64,000 nt of DNA from Modicisalibacter sp049808615. GTDB taxonomy: Bacteria; Pseudomonadota; Gammaproteobacteria; Pseudomonadales; Halomonadaceae. Within the stretch, counting starts at the first letter, position 1, and the number at the start of each line of letters is the position of its first letter. The position numbers were made by a program, and so were the translations under genes. The stretch covers positions 1 to 64,000 of the forward strand of contig NZ_JBNCAN010000009.1 of assembly GCF_049808615.1 (NCBI RefSeq), given 5' to 3'. This document shows positions 16,695-23,637 of this stretch, piece after piece. The notes beneath the pieces are model-generated. The model saw only the letters and a list, made by a program, of their open reading frames with translations, ran no database searches and had not been told where the DNA came from.

Positions 16695-16987
16695 TGATTG
16701 AGATTCGCCTCCGCCTTGAAGCACACCAGGATCTGGAGCAAGCAGCGCAATGGTATGAATTACAGCGCCAGGGGTTGGGTCATGATTTTCTTGATGGCGT
16801 AAGCGCAACTTTGGACAGTATTTTGGAAAATCCTGACGCTTATCCAATGGTTCATCGCAGTACGCGTCGTGCACTTATCAGCAAGTTCCCGTTCGGGATC
16901 TTTTATCGAGTAGAAGGCGATGTGGCAGTAGTCATTGCGGTGATGCATGGAAGTCGGCACCCTCGACGTTGGCAAGCAAGAGACTGA
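16691..16987 (+). CDS. RelE/ParE-family toxin
   Basis: The protein has 98 residues. The core resembles ParE: IRLRLEAHQDLEQAAQWYELQ, FLDGVSATLDSILENPDAYPMVH, RRALISKFPFGIFYRV and VIAVMHGSRHPRRW. Members inhibit gyrase or cleave mRNA at ribosomes; sequence alone does not decide which. It pairs with the antitoxin immediately upstream. Confidence 0.85.
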   Translation: MMIEIRLRLEAHQDLEQAAQWYELQRQGLGHDFLDGVSATLDSILENPDAYPMVHRSTRRALISKFPFGIFYRVEGDVAVVIAVMHGSRHPRRWQARD

Positions 16988-17082
16988 CGCCAATCTGAAT
17001 AGCAACAAGGTGTAGCTGCATTGCCAAGGCCGTTTCTTGTTGGCAGAAGACACCTCATTCCAGTCATTGAAGGCGGCACACG

Positions 17083-17409
17083 TTGAAACCTCCTATCACG
17101 CCAGATGGCCGCTACATCGTCGTTCGCGGTCGGCTCTGGCGAGCGAGCAATCCCCACCTGCCCGAACATGAGCGCGAAGCGCTGGTGAAGGACTTGATGA
17201 CGGCGCGGCGCGAAGTGAAAGCCGCCCGTGACGCGGAGGACGAGGAACGCCTGACCGCCGCAAGAAAAGCCGTCGATGCCGCCAAAGTCGGACTGGGCGA
17301 GCGTGGCCCGGTCTGGTGGACGGATGGCGCCAAGGACTTCAATCGTCACCTGGCCAAGAACACGCCCTATGCCGATTGGTATGCCGAGCTTCCTGATTCG
17401 AAGACCTGA
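17083..17409 (+). CDS. Conserved hypothetical charged protein
   Basis: The protein has 108 residues, starting at TTG with GAAGG 8-9 bases upstream. It begins MKPPITPDGRYIVVRGRLWR, followed by a highly charged helix rich in Arg, Glu and Ala (residues 28-75), then GERGPVWWTDGAKDFNRH. I recall similar short proteins annotated only as hypothetical in proteobacteria. No domain is recognised. It lies between two toxin-antitoxin pairs, next to the GFA gene, in what looks like accessory DNA. Confidence 0.6.
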   Translation: MKPPITPDGRYIVVRGRLWRASNPHLPEHEREALVKDLMTARREVKAARDAEDEERLTAARKAVDAAKVGLGERGPVWWTDGAKDFNRHLAKNTPYADWYAELPDSKT

Positions 17410-17517
17410 TATCTCATCCAAGCCGATTACAAATGTCATTTAAGATGATGTGCCGGTACGTTGACTCAGTATTCCTGTGGGCTATCCAATCACTGTTAAA
17501 TATCAAAGGGTCGATCG

Positions 17518-17937
17518 ATGAAAGGTGAATGTCTCTGCGGCGAGGTGAAGTTTGAAATTGAAGGGAAAATACGAAACCTTTATCAATGCCATTGCTCGTT
17601 ATGTCGCCGAGCTACCGGGGCTGCCGCCAACGCTGCGACTTTTGTAACCGCGCAGAGGTTTCGTTGGGTATCAGGCGAGAATGAGATCAGGTCTTTCCTG
17701 AAGCCCACCGGCTTCCGGAGCGATTTTTGTTCAATATGCGGGAGCCCAGTTCCGAATAGACTGAGAGGAACTGATATGGTCTGGGTTCCTGCAGGTTTAC
17801 TCGATGAATTGATCGAATCACGGGTTTCTGCACATCTTCACATAACGTCTGCCGCCCCTTGGGAGCAGGAATCCACCGGATGCGTTCGGTTGGATGGCGG
17901 GCCTGATAGCCTGGAGTCGCTTAACAAGTTGTTGTAG
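17518..17937 (+). CDS. GFA-family (glutathione-dependent formaldehyde-activating-like) zinc protein
   Basis: The protein has 139 residues with the full GFA/CENP-V cysteine pattern: GECLCGEVKF, QCHCSLCRRATG and SDFCSICGSPVP, which bind two zinc ions. Family members are often called formaldehyde-activating, but activity is rarely proven. It lies between a GTTAAAT (17495) and a candidate attC site, so it may be an integron cassette gene. Its codon use looks less GC-rich than the flanking housekeeping genes. Confidence 0.85.
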   Translation: MKGECLCGEVKFEIEGKIRNLYQCHCSLCRRATGAAANAATFVTAQRFRWVSGENEIRSFLKPTGFRSDFCSICGSPVPNRLRGTDMVWVPAGLLDELIESRVSAHLHITSAAPWEQESTGCVRLDGGPDSLESLNKLL

Positions 17938-18015
17938 TTCGTTTCGGGCCTCCGGTTTTACACTGAACGCTATTTCGCTGCGCTACATGAGCGCCGCTAA
18001 ACGTAAGTGTTAGCT
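17919..18015. repeat. Candidate attC-like (integron cassette recombination) site
   Basis: The 97-base stretch overlaps the end of the GFA gene. It opens with GCTTAAC, which fits the R'' consensus RYYYAAC, and ends with GTTAGCT, one base off the R' consensus GTTRRRY. Inside, CGTTTCGGGC and GCCGCTAAACG can pair as an imperfect inverted repeat. No integrase gene is seen. The match is by eye and could be chance. Confidence 0.35.
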
Positions 18016-18033
18016 GTGCGTTCTTTGATGTTT

Positions 18034-18049
18034 TGACGTCATGACGTCA
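18034..18049. promoter_or_regulatory. Tandem palindromic operator upstream of a toxin-antitoxin operon
   Basis: Two abutting copies of the palindrome TGACGTCA lie 34 bases before the antitoxin ATG. Ribbon-helix-helix antitoxins typically bind such adjacent palindromes cooperatively to repress their own operon. A TAATGCG segment just after could be part of the promoter. Confidence 0.65.
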
Positions 18050-18082
18050 TAATGCGCACTAATGTAAACTTTGGAGACTGCC

Positions 18083-18316
18083 ATGAGCGAGACATCAAAG
18101 CGTTCTACGATTTATTTCGACCCCCAATTGCATGCCGCGCTTCGGCTGAAGGCCGCTCACACGCACCGTTCTCTATCAGATATTGTCAACGATGCCGTTC
18201 GTGCGGCGCTGGCTGAGGATCAGGAAGATCTGGCGGTGTTCGAGGAACGGGTTTCCGAGCCGACGATGAGCTATGAGGCCTTGCTGGACGATTTGAAGGC
18301 TCATGGCAAATTATAA
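18083..18316 (+). CDS. Ribbon-helix-helix (CopG-like) antitoxin
   Basis: The protein has 77 residues from MSETSKRSTIYFDPQLHAAL, with GGAG 7 bases upstream. STIYFDPQLHAALRLKAAHT followed by SLSDIVNDAVRAAL is a typical ribbon-helix-helix DNA-binding unit; the acidic C-terminal part would cover the toxin. Its stop codon lies inside the toxin reading frame (14-base overlap). Confidence 0.85.
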   Translation: MSETSKRSTIYFDPQLHAALRLKAAHTHRSLSDIVNDAVRAALAEDQEDLAVFEERVSEPTMSYEALLDDLKAHGKL

Positions 18317-18566
18317 GCTTGTCTTCAAAAAATCCGTCTCAAAGAACCTCAGATCAATTCCAAACAGGGATCTTGCCCGCCTTCTTCAGCGCATGCAGGC
18401 GTTGCAGGAGAATCCTCGTCCAGTCGGCAGTGAAAAGCTGTCAGGACAAGAGCGTTACCGGATTCGACAAGGCGTATATCGAATCATTTATGAAGTAGCA
18501 GATGAGCTTCTTGTCGTGACGGTTGTGAAAGTTGGTCACCGGAAGCATGTCTATAAGCGCAGCTAA
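18303..18566 (+). CDS. RelE-family mRNA interferase toxin
   Basis: The protein has 87 residues: YKLVFKKSVSKNLRSIP, RMQALQENPRP, GSEKLSGQERYRIRQGVYRIIYEV and VKVGHRKHVYKR. These are the features of RelE/StbE toxins, with the basic and aromatic C-terminal residues involved in ribosome-dependent mRNA cleavage. It is coupled to the upstream antitoxin. Confidence 0.88.
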   Translation: MANYKLVFKKSVSKNLRSIPNRDLARLLQRMQALQENPRPVGSEKLSGQERYRIRQGVYRIIYEVADELLVVTVVKVGHRKHVYKRS

Positions 18567-18649
18567 TCTATGCAATGTAGTCTTGCTTGAGGGCTTCGGT
18601 TTCGAAAAAGTTAATATATCGATGCCATGAAGATGAGTGTCAAAAACCC

Positions 18650-18687
18650 CGCCCCGAGTGTTTATAACCCCGGGGCGACGTTTTTTA
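18650..18687. terminator. Rho-independent terminator between convergent genes
   Basis: CGCCCCG (18650-18656) pairs with CGGGGCG (18671-18677), followed by ACGTTTTTT on the plus strand. On the minus strand the same stem is followed by GGGTTTTTG, so it can also end the hiuH transcript. Confidence 0.75.
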
Positions 18688-18727
18688 TCAGGCAATGTCT
18701 ACCATTGGTAGAGTCTGGGGCGCTGCC

Positions 18728-19141
18728 TTAGCTGCCGCGGTAGGTGGAGTAGCCGTAGGGGCTCAGCAGCAGCGGGATATGGTAGTGCTGGTCGGTGTCT
18801 TCCACCTTGAAAGGTACCGGAATCTCCGGGAAGAAGGTCTCGGTATCGTGGGCTTCGAACCAGTCGCCTGTCTCAAAAGTTACGCGATAGACACCGGACT
18901 CGAACGCCTGATCTTTCGGGAACAGGGCGCTGATACGTCCAGACTCCTCGTCCGTGGTTGCCTGGTTGAGTGTTTCCCAGCCCCCGTCGGTCTGCTTTTC
19001 CAGAACCACCTCGACACCTCCGGAGGGCTTGCCGTCCTGAATGTTGAGCACGTGCACGCTCAAGGGGTTGTCCGCGGCCTGGGCCAGGGTGGCAGCGCCA
19101 CACAGCGCGATGCCGGCAAGCATGGAGGATAGGGTTTTCAT
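18728..19141 (-). CDS. hiuH: Periplasmic 5-hydroxyisourate hydrolase (transthyretin-like)
   Basis: The protein has 137 residues with a signal peptide MKTLSSMLAGIALCGAATLA ending AQA. The mature part shows LSVHVLNIQDGKPSGGVEV with the catalytic His, then FFPEIPVPF, HYHIPLLLSPYGYSTYRGS. The C-terminal YRGS tetrapeptide is diagnostic of HIU hydrolases. These hydrolyse 5-hydroxyisourate, the uricase product. AAGGAG precedes the ATG. The gene is divergent from hprRS-like genes, as in E. coli, where HprR controls it. Confidence 0.92.
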   Translation of the reverse strand: MKTLSSMLAGIALCGAATLAQAADNPLSVHVLNIQDGKPSGGVEVVLEKQTDGGWETLNQATTDEESGRISALFPKDQAFESGVYRVTFETGDWFEAHDTETFFPEIPVPFKVEDTDQHYHIPLLLSPYGYSTYRGS

Positions 19142-19232
19142 CGTTGTCTCCTTGTCAGGTTATTGGTCCGAGTCTTCTCGGTGAACGTGACGTCATCCTG
19201 ACACTCGGTCCCCGTCATTCCCCTTGCTCGAA

Positions 19233-19250
19233 CATTACAAAGATGTAATG
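19233..19250. promoter_or_regulatory. HprR-box-like palindrome between hiuH and hprRS
   Basis: CATTACAAAGATGTAATG is an inverted repeat (CATTACA and TGTAATG around a 4-base centre) very close to the E. coli HprR box as I recall it (CATTACAAAATTGTAATG). It lies 92 bases upstream of the hiuH start and 94 bases upstream of the hprR start, so it could serve both. Confidence 0.75.
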
Positions 19251-19344
19251 GGCAAGATGCCCGAAGCCGGCTAGCCTAACCCTTTTCAACCAAGCCCTTT
19301 TGATCAAGCCTTCTCGCACAGGCCCTTACTGAAGAGTCAATGAC

Positions 19345-20016
19345 ATGCGCATTCTGGTAGTGGAAGACGAGGCCAAGACTGCCGATTATTTGCGTAAAGG
19401 GTTGAGCGAATCCGGGTATCGAGTCGAAGTGGCGCGGGATGGCCTCGATGGGCAGCATCTCATTCAGGAGTTCGAGTTTGATCTGATCATCCTCGACGTG
19501 ATGCTCCCGGGGCTCGATGGCTGGCAACTGCTGCAGCTCATCCGGCGCCGCTGTCAGACACCGGTGCTGTTTCTGACGGCCCGGGACGAGGTGGAGTACC
19601 GCGTCAAGGGGCTGGAGCTCGGCGCCGACGACTATCTGGTCAAACCCTTTTCCTTCGTCGAGTTGTTGGCCCGGGTGCGAACCTTGCTGCGTCGCGGCCC
19701 ACCCCGGGAAACGGAGCAATTTCAGGTGGCGGATCTGCACATGGATGTGCTGCGCCGCCGGGTAACGCGTCAGGATGACCGCCTGTCATTGACCAACAAG
19801 GAGTTTGCGCTGCTTCACCTGCTTCTGGAGCGAGAGGGCGAAGTGCTCTCGCGCACCTATATCGCCTCCCATGTATGGCAAATGAACTTCGACAGCGACA
19901 CCAACGTGGTCGAAGTGGCGGTACGACGGTTACGTGCCAAGATCGACGATCCCTATGACATCAAGCTCATCCATACGGTGCGCGGGATGGGCTATGTCCT
20001 CGAGGCCTCGAATTGA
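19345..20016 (+). CDS. hprR: OmpR-family response regulator, HprR/CusR-like
   Basis: The protein has 223 residues. Receiver domain: MRILVVEDEAKTADYLRKGL with the acidic pocket, ILDVMLPGLDGW with the phospho-Asp, FLTARD and VKPFSFVELLAR. Winged-helix C-terminus: LSLTNKEFALLHLLLEREGE and RRLRAKIDD...HTVRGMGYVL. The closest remembered relatives are HprR and CusR. The divergent hiuH and the HprR-like box favour HprR, which responds to oxidative stress. Its stop overlaps the kinase ATG by one base. Confidence 0.85.
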   Translation: MRILVVEDEAKTADYLRKGLSESGYRVEVARDGLDGQHLIQEFEFDLIILDVMLPGLDGWQLLQLIRRRCQTPVLFLTARDEVEYRVKGLELGADDYLVKPFSFVELLARVRTLLRRGPPRETEQFQVADLHMDVLRRRVTRQDDRLSLTNKEFALLHLLLEREGEVLSRTYIASHVWQMNFDSDTNVVEVAVRRLRAKIDDPYDIKLIHTVRGMGYVLEASN

Positions 20017-21377
20017 TGCGCTGGCTCCGCTCGTTGAGTGTTCGTCTGGCCTTGATGTTTGCCCTGGTCAGCCTACTGCTGTTGGGCAGCATCGGCTTCT
20101 ATCTTTATCAGTCGCTTATCCGGGAAATCGCCTGGCGCGACGATCAGATGCTGCTCGGGCGTCTGGAGCGCATGGAAATCCTGCTCGAGGATGGTGAAAG
20201 CATCGCCGCCCTGCGCCGTCGCCCCCAACTGTATGCCAACATGCTGGGCAATCGCGAGAGCCTGCTATGGATTCTCGATGCCCAGGGGCAGGTGCTGATC
20301 GAGGTTAATCCCGCCGGTCTTGCGGTGCCACGCCCAGCAGAATCGGCTGAAGTACGACTCGGTGATTACCCCGGAGTAGAACGCGCGCGTCTGGCCTGGC
20401 AGAGCCTTGAGCAGGGTGGGCGGCGCCTTACGATGGTGGCGGGCAAACGGCTGGATGAGCGCGACCAGATGTTGGCGGCCTATCGCTATAAGCTCTGGTT
20501 GTCCCTGGGTGTAGGGGCCTTGTCGGCCTTCCTTTTGGGATGGGGAATCAGCCGCCGGGGATTGCGCCCGGTGCGAAGGCTTGCCAGGCGCGCCATGACC
20601 ATCGATTCGCAGCATCTTGACCTGCGACTGGACAGCGACAGCGAAGTCGTCGAGCTGCGTTCCTTGAGCGTCGCCCTGAATCAGATGCTGGATCGCCTGG
20701 AAGAAGGGTTCGCCCAGCTATCGCGATTCTCCGAGGATCTTGCCCACGAGATGCGCACGCCGCTGAGCAACTTACTGGGGCACACCCAGCAGGTGCTGCG
20801 CCAGGAGCGGCCCACCGAGGATTACCAGTCTCTGCTGGCATCCCATATCGAGGAGTACGAGCGGTTGTCGCGGATGATCAACAGCATGCTGTTTCTAGCG
20901 CGTACCGAAAGCCCCTCGGTGGTCATGAAATGCGAGGACGTCGATCTTGGCCGGCTCGTCGGGCAGCTATACGACTACTTCGAGGGCATGGCGGAAGAGG
21001 ATGATCGTGAGCTCGTCAATCAGGCGAGCGATAGCGTGGTGGCGAATCCGGATCTGCTGCGTCGAGCACTGGCCAATCTGCTCGCCAATGCGTTGCGCTA
21101 TGGCCGGTCCGGCACGCCGATCCGAGTCGCCAGCAACGTCGAGAAGGATCGTGTGGCGATCAGGGTTCACAACCTGGGTGGGCCCATCGATCCAGCGGAT
21201 CAATCCCGCATTTTCGATCGCTTCTACCGCTGTGATCCCGCGCGGACCGGTGCAGGGGATTCTGGTGGGCTGGGGTTGGCCATCGTCCGTTCGATAGCGC
21301 AATGGCATGGGGGTAGCGTCAACGTCGAAAGTGGGGTAGAGGGCACGACGTTCAGCATGATTTTACCAGCGGCATAG
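20016..21377 (+). CDS. hprS: HprS/CusS-like sensor histidine kinase
   Basis: The protein has 453 residues. A membrane segment at residues 10-30 and a second near 160-180 frame a periplasmic sensor of about 130 residues. HAMP follows (RRGLRPVRRLARRAMTID), then the H-box FSEDLAHEMRTPLSNLLGHT, the N-box NLLANALRYG and G-boxes FDRFYRCD and SGGLGLAIV. The chosen ATG overlaps the hprR stop (TGATG). In E. coli the sensor of this pair is redox-responsive through cysteines near the membrane. I see none in the periplasmic part here, so the signal may differ. Confidence 0.82.
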   Translation: MRWLRSLSVRLALMFALVSLLLLGSIGFYLYQSLIREIAWRDDQMLLGRLERMEILLEDGESIAALRRRPQLYANMLGNRESLLWILDAQGQVLIEVNPAGLAVPRPAESAEVRLGDYPGVERARLAWQSLEQGGRRLTMVAGKRLDERDQMLAAYRYKLWLSLGVGALSAFLLGWGISRRGLRPVRRLARRAMTIDSQHLDLRLDSDSEVVELRSLSVALNQMLDRLEEGFAQLSRFSEDLAHEMRTPLSNLLGHTQQVLRQERPTEDYQSLLASHIEEYERLSRMINSMLFLARTESPSVVMKCEDVDLGRLVGQLYDYFEGMAEEDDRELVNQASDSVVANPDLLRRALANLLANALRYGRSGTPIRVASNVEKDRVAIRVHNLGGPIDPADQSRIFDRFYRCDPARTGAGDSGGLGLAIVRSIAQWHGGSVNVESGVEGTTFSMILPAA

Positions 21378-21384
21378 AGCTGAT

Positions 21385-22611
21385 ATGTACCATCAAATAG
21401 ACGAAGGTTTTATCCAAAAGGGTAGGGCGCCATCTCCTTTTGGCCTGATAGGCGGCTTGGCGCTGATTGTCATGCTGGCTCTCAACCTCCGGCCTCTGAT
21501 TGCCTCTATCAGCCCGCTGCAGAATGTCATCCGCGACGACACGGGCATGAGCTTCCAGTCCGTTGGCTTGCTCACCACATTGCCTTTTCTTTGCATGGGC
21601 CTAGTGGCATTGATAAGCGCCCGGTTAGCAGCCCGGGTGGGTGAAACGCGAGGCGTATCTCTAGGGTTGATGTTCATTCTGCTGGGATGCCTCATACGCA
21701 TCCTCAACCCAAGCGCCGCTGCCTTGCTTGCCACGGCCTTGGTAGGGGGAATAGGCATTGCCATCATCCAGACGCTACTGCCCGGTCGCATCAAGCGTGA
21801 TTTTTCGAGACGAGTTCCCTTGGCCATGGGTGTCTATTCGGCGGCCCTGATGAGCGGGGGTGGGTTGGCCGCCTGGATCAGCCCGCGTATCGCTGGGCAG
21901 ACGGGCTCCTGGTCGCTGGGTGTGGGCTTGTGGTTCATTCCAGCGCTGATCGCGCTGGCGGGTTGGTTATGGAAAGTACCGCAAACCCGCGGCAGTCGAT
22001 CGCCGGTAGCGGCCAATCGTCTCTGGTATTTCCCCCGCGCCTGGGTGCTGGCGCTGTATTTCGGTGTCATCAATGCAGGGTATTCCAGTGTCATAGCCTG
22101 GCTGCCTGCTTATTATCAGCATTTGGGGTGGAGCAGCTCACATAGCGGGTCGTTGCTGGCCTGGATGACCATGTTTCAGGTATTAGCGGCGTTGGTGATG
22201 CCCGCGTTGGCACAGCGACAGAGTGGCACGGATAGACGACTGCTGTTGGGCATCAGCTTGTTGGCTCAACTGATTGGCTACCTGGGTTTGATTCTGCTGC
22301 CGGGGCCGGGTGCGTTGATCTGGGTTGCAATCGCTGGCTTCGGGCTTGGTGCCTGTTTTGCGCTGGGCTTGATACTGGCGCTTGATCATCACCCTGACCC
22401 GCGGATTGCCGGACAGCTGGCCGCCTTCATGCAAGGCATCGGCTTTATTATCAATGCCACCTCACCCTGGATCAGTGGCGCCTTGCGCGAAGCCACCGGC
22501 GGATTCATCGCCGTCTGGATCATGCTGGCCCTGGGGGTGAGCGCAATGATTGGGCTCACGCTGATCTTTCGGCCGTCACGCTACGAAACACTTGGCTTGG
22601 AAAGGGCATGA
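21385..22611 (+). CDS. CynX/NimT-family MFS transporter
   Basis: The protein has 408 residues with twelve hydrophobic segments. LALNLRPLIASISPLQNVIRDD at the start of segment 1 and LLTTLPFLCMGL are signatures of the CynX/NimT group, as are GRIKRDFSRRVPLAMGVYSAAL and WISPRIAG. Family members move cyanate, nitroimidazoles or other small compounds. The gene starts 7 bases after the kinase gene ends, so it may be co-transcribed with the two-component system. Confidence 0.82.
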   Translation: MYHQIDEGFIQKGRAPSPFGLIGGLALIVMLALNLRPLIASISPLQNVIRDDTGMSFQSVGLLTTLPFLCMGLVALISARLAARVGETRGVSLGLMFILLGCLIRILNPSAAALLATALVGGIGIAIIQTLLPGRIKRDFSRRVPLAMGVYSAALMSGGGLAAWISPRIAGQTGSWSLGVGLWFIPALIALAGWLWKVPQTRGSRSPVAANRLWYFPRAWVLALYFGVINAGYSSVIAWLPAYYQHLGWSSSHSGSLLAWMTMFQVLAALVMPALAQRQSGTDRRLLLGISLLAQLIGYLGLILLPGPGALIWVAIAGFGLGACFALGLILALDHHPDPRIAGQLAAFMQGIGFIINATSPWISGALREATGGFIAVWIMLALGVSAMIGLTLIFRPSRYETLGLERA

Positions 22612-22754
22612 TGTCAACGCTTGCGCCGCGCGTCAGGCGACAATCATACTGCAGACGAGTCAATCCGGGCATTCTTCCAGTTCGGCAAGGCCGGTCTCTT
22701 GTCGAGTTTTGGTGAGGCTTTCATGCAATATAGCGATGAGATGGATCAACAAGA

Positions 22755-23369
22755 ATGGCAAAACGTGCATTACCCAACCATATAGGCTTCATCCCCGACG
22801 GCAATCGACGCTGGGCCGTCCAACGGGGGCTTTCCAAGGAGGAAGGTTACCGCTTTGGTATCGAGCCGGGTCTTGCCCTGTTCGAGCAGTGCAAGGAGTT
22901 GGGGATTCCCGAAGTCTCCGTGTATGGCTTCACCCAGGACAACACCAAGAGAGCCTCGCCGCAGATTCAGGCGTTTCGCTCTGCCTGCGTGGAGTTTGCG
23001 CTGGAGATCGCCCGCCGCGGTGCGGCCTTGCTGGTGGTCGGCAAGTACGGCTCCAGGCAACTGCCCGAGGAGCTGCGTGCCTTCCAGACACGGCAAGGAG
23101 AGGGCATCAAGGTGAATTTTCTGGCGAACTACCACTGGGAATGGGATCTGGCGGGCCTTGCCGAAGGTGAGATTCGCTCTCGAGAAGTGTCGCAACTGGA
23201 TCTGATCGTGCGCTGGGGTGGCGGTCGACGGCTGAGCGGTTTTCTGCCGGTGCAATCGGTATATGCGGATTTCTATGTCGTCGACGATTACTGGCCGGAC
23301 TTCACGCCGGAGCACCTCGATCGGGCCCTGGCCTGGTTCAAAAAGCAGGACCAGACTCTGGGTGGGTAG
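22755..23369 (+). CDS. Divergent cis-prenyltransferase (undecaprenyl diphosphate synthase family)
   Basis: The protein has 204 residues, against about 250 for UppS. The N-terminal HIGFIPDGNRRWAVQRGLSK carries the catalytic Asp of UppS (normally MDGNGRW). VYGFTQDNTKRA replaces the usual LYAFSSENWKRP. The C-terminal pyrophosphate motif is DLIVRWGGGRRLSGFLPVQS then YADFYVVDDYWPDF, in place of the canonical RTSGEQRxSNFLLWQ. Motif order is kept but several binding residues are changed, so it may make or bind a different, possibly shorter, isoprenoid. It is unlikely to be the essential UppS. Confidence 0.72.
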   Translation: MAKRALPNHIGFIPDGNRRWAVQRGLSKEEGYRFGIEPGLALFEQCKELGIPEVSVYGFTQDNTKRASPQIQAFRSACVEFALEIARRGAALLVVGKYGSRQLPEELRAFQTRQGEGIKVNFLANYHWEWDLAGLAEGEIRSREVSQLDLIVRWGGGRRLSGFLPVQSVYADFYVVDDYWPDFTPEHLDRALAWFKKQDQTLGG

Positions 23370-23637
23370 GCCTTGCATCAAGCCTTTTGCCCGCGTCGGA
23401 ATTTACGAGATAAAGACCCCGAATGCGTGATCACCAGCCCCGGGAAAGGAGTCGCCTGTTTAGAGGTTGGTTGTGCCAGGTGGCCAACTGATTGCTTGCG
23501 AAGAGCCAAGGCCGAGGCATTTTTTCACCGTTAATATAATGTTTTTGCTTGTAAGGTGCTGTAAAGAGGCTAGGCTAAAATTACACGAGGTTATCATTCT
23601 CGCCGACCCTGGCTAAGACAGCTTTGGAGGATTGGTG

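Noticed and set aside
22592..23170. Plus-strand open frame of 192 codons
   Set aside because: Overlaps the cis-prenyltransferase in another frame and lacks any motif.
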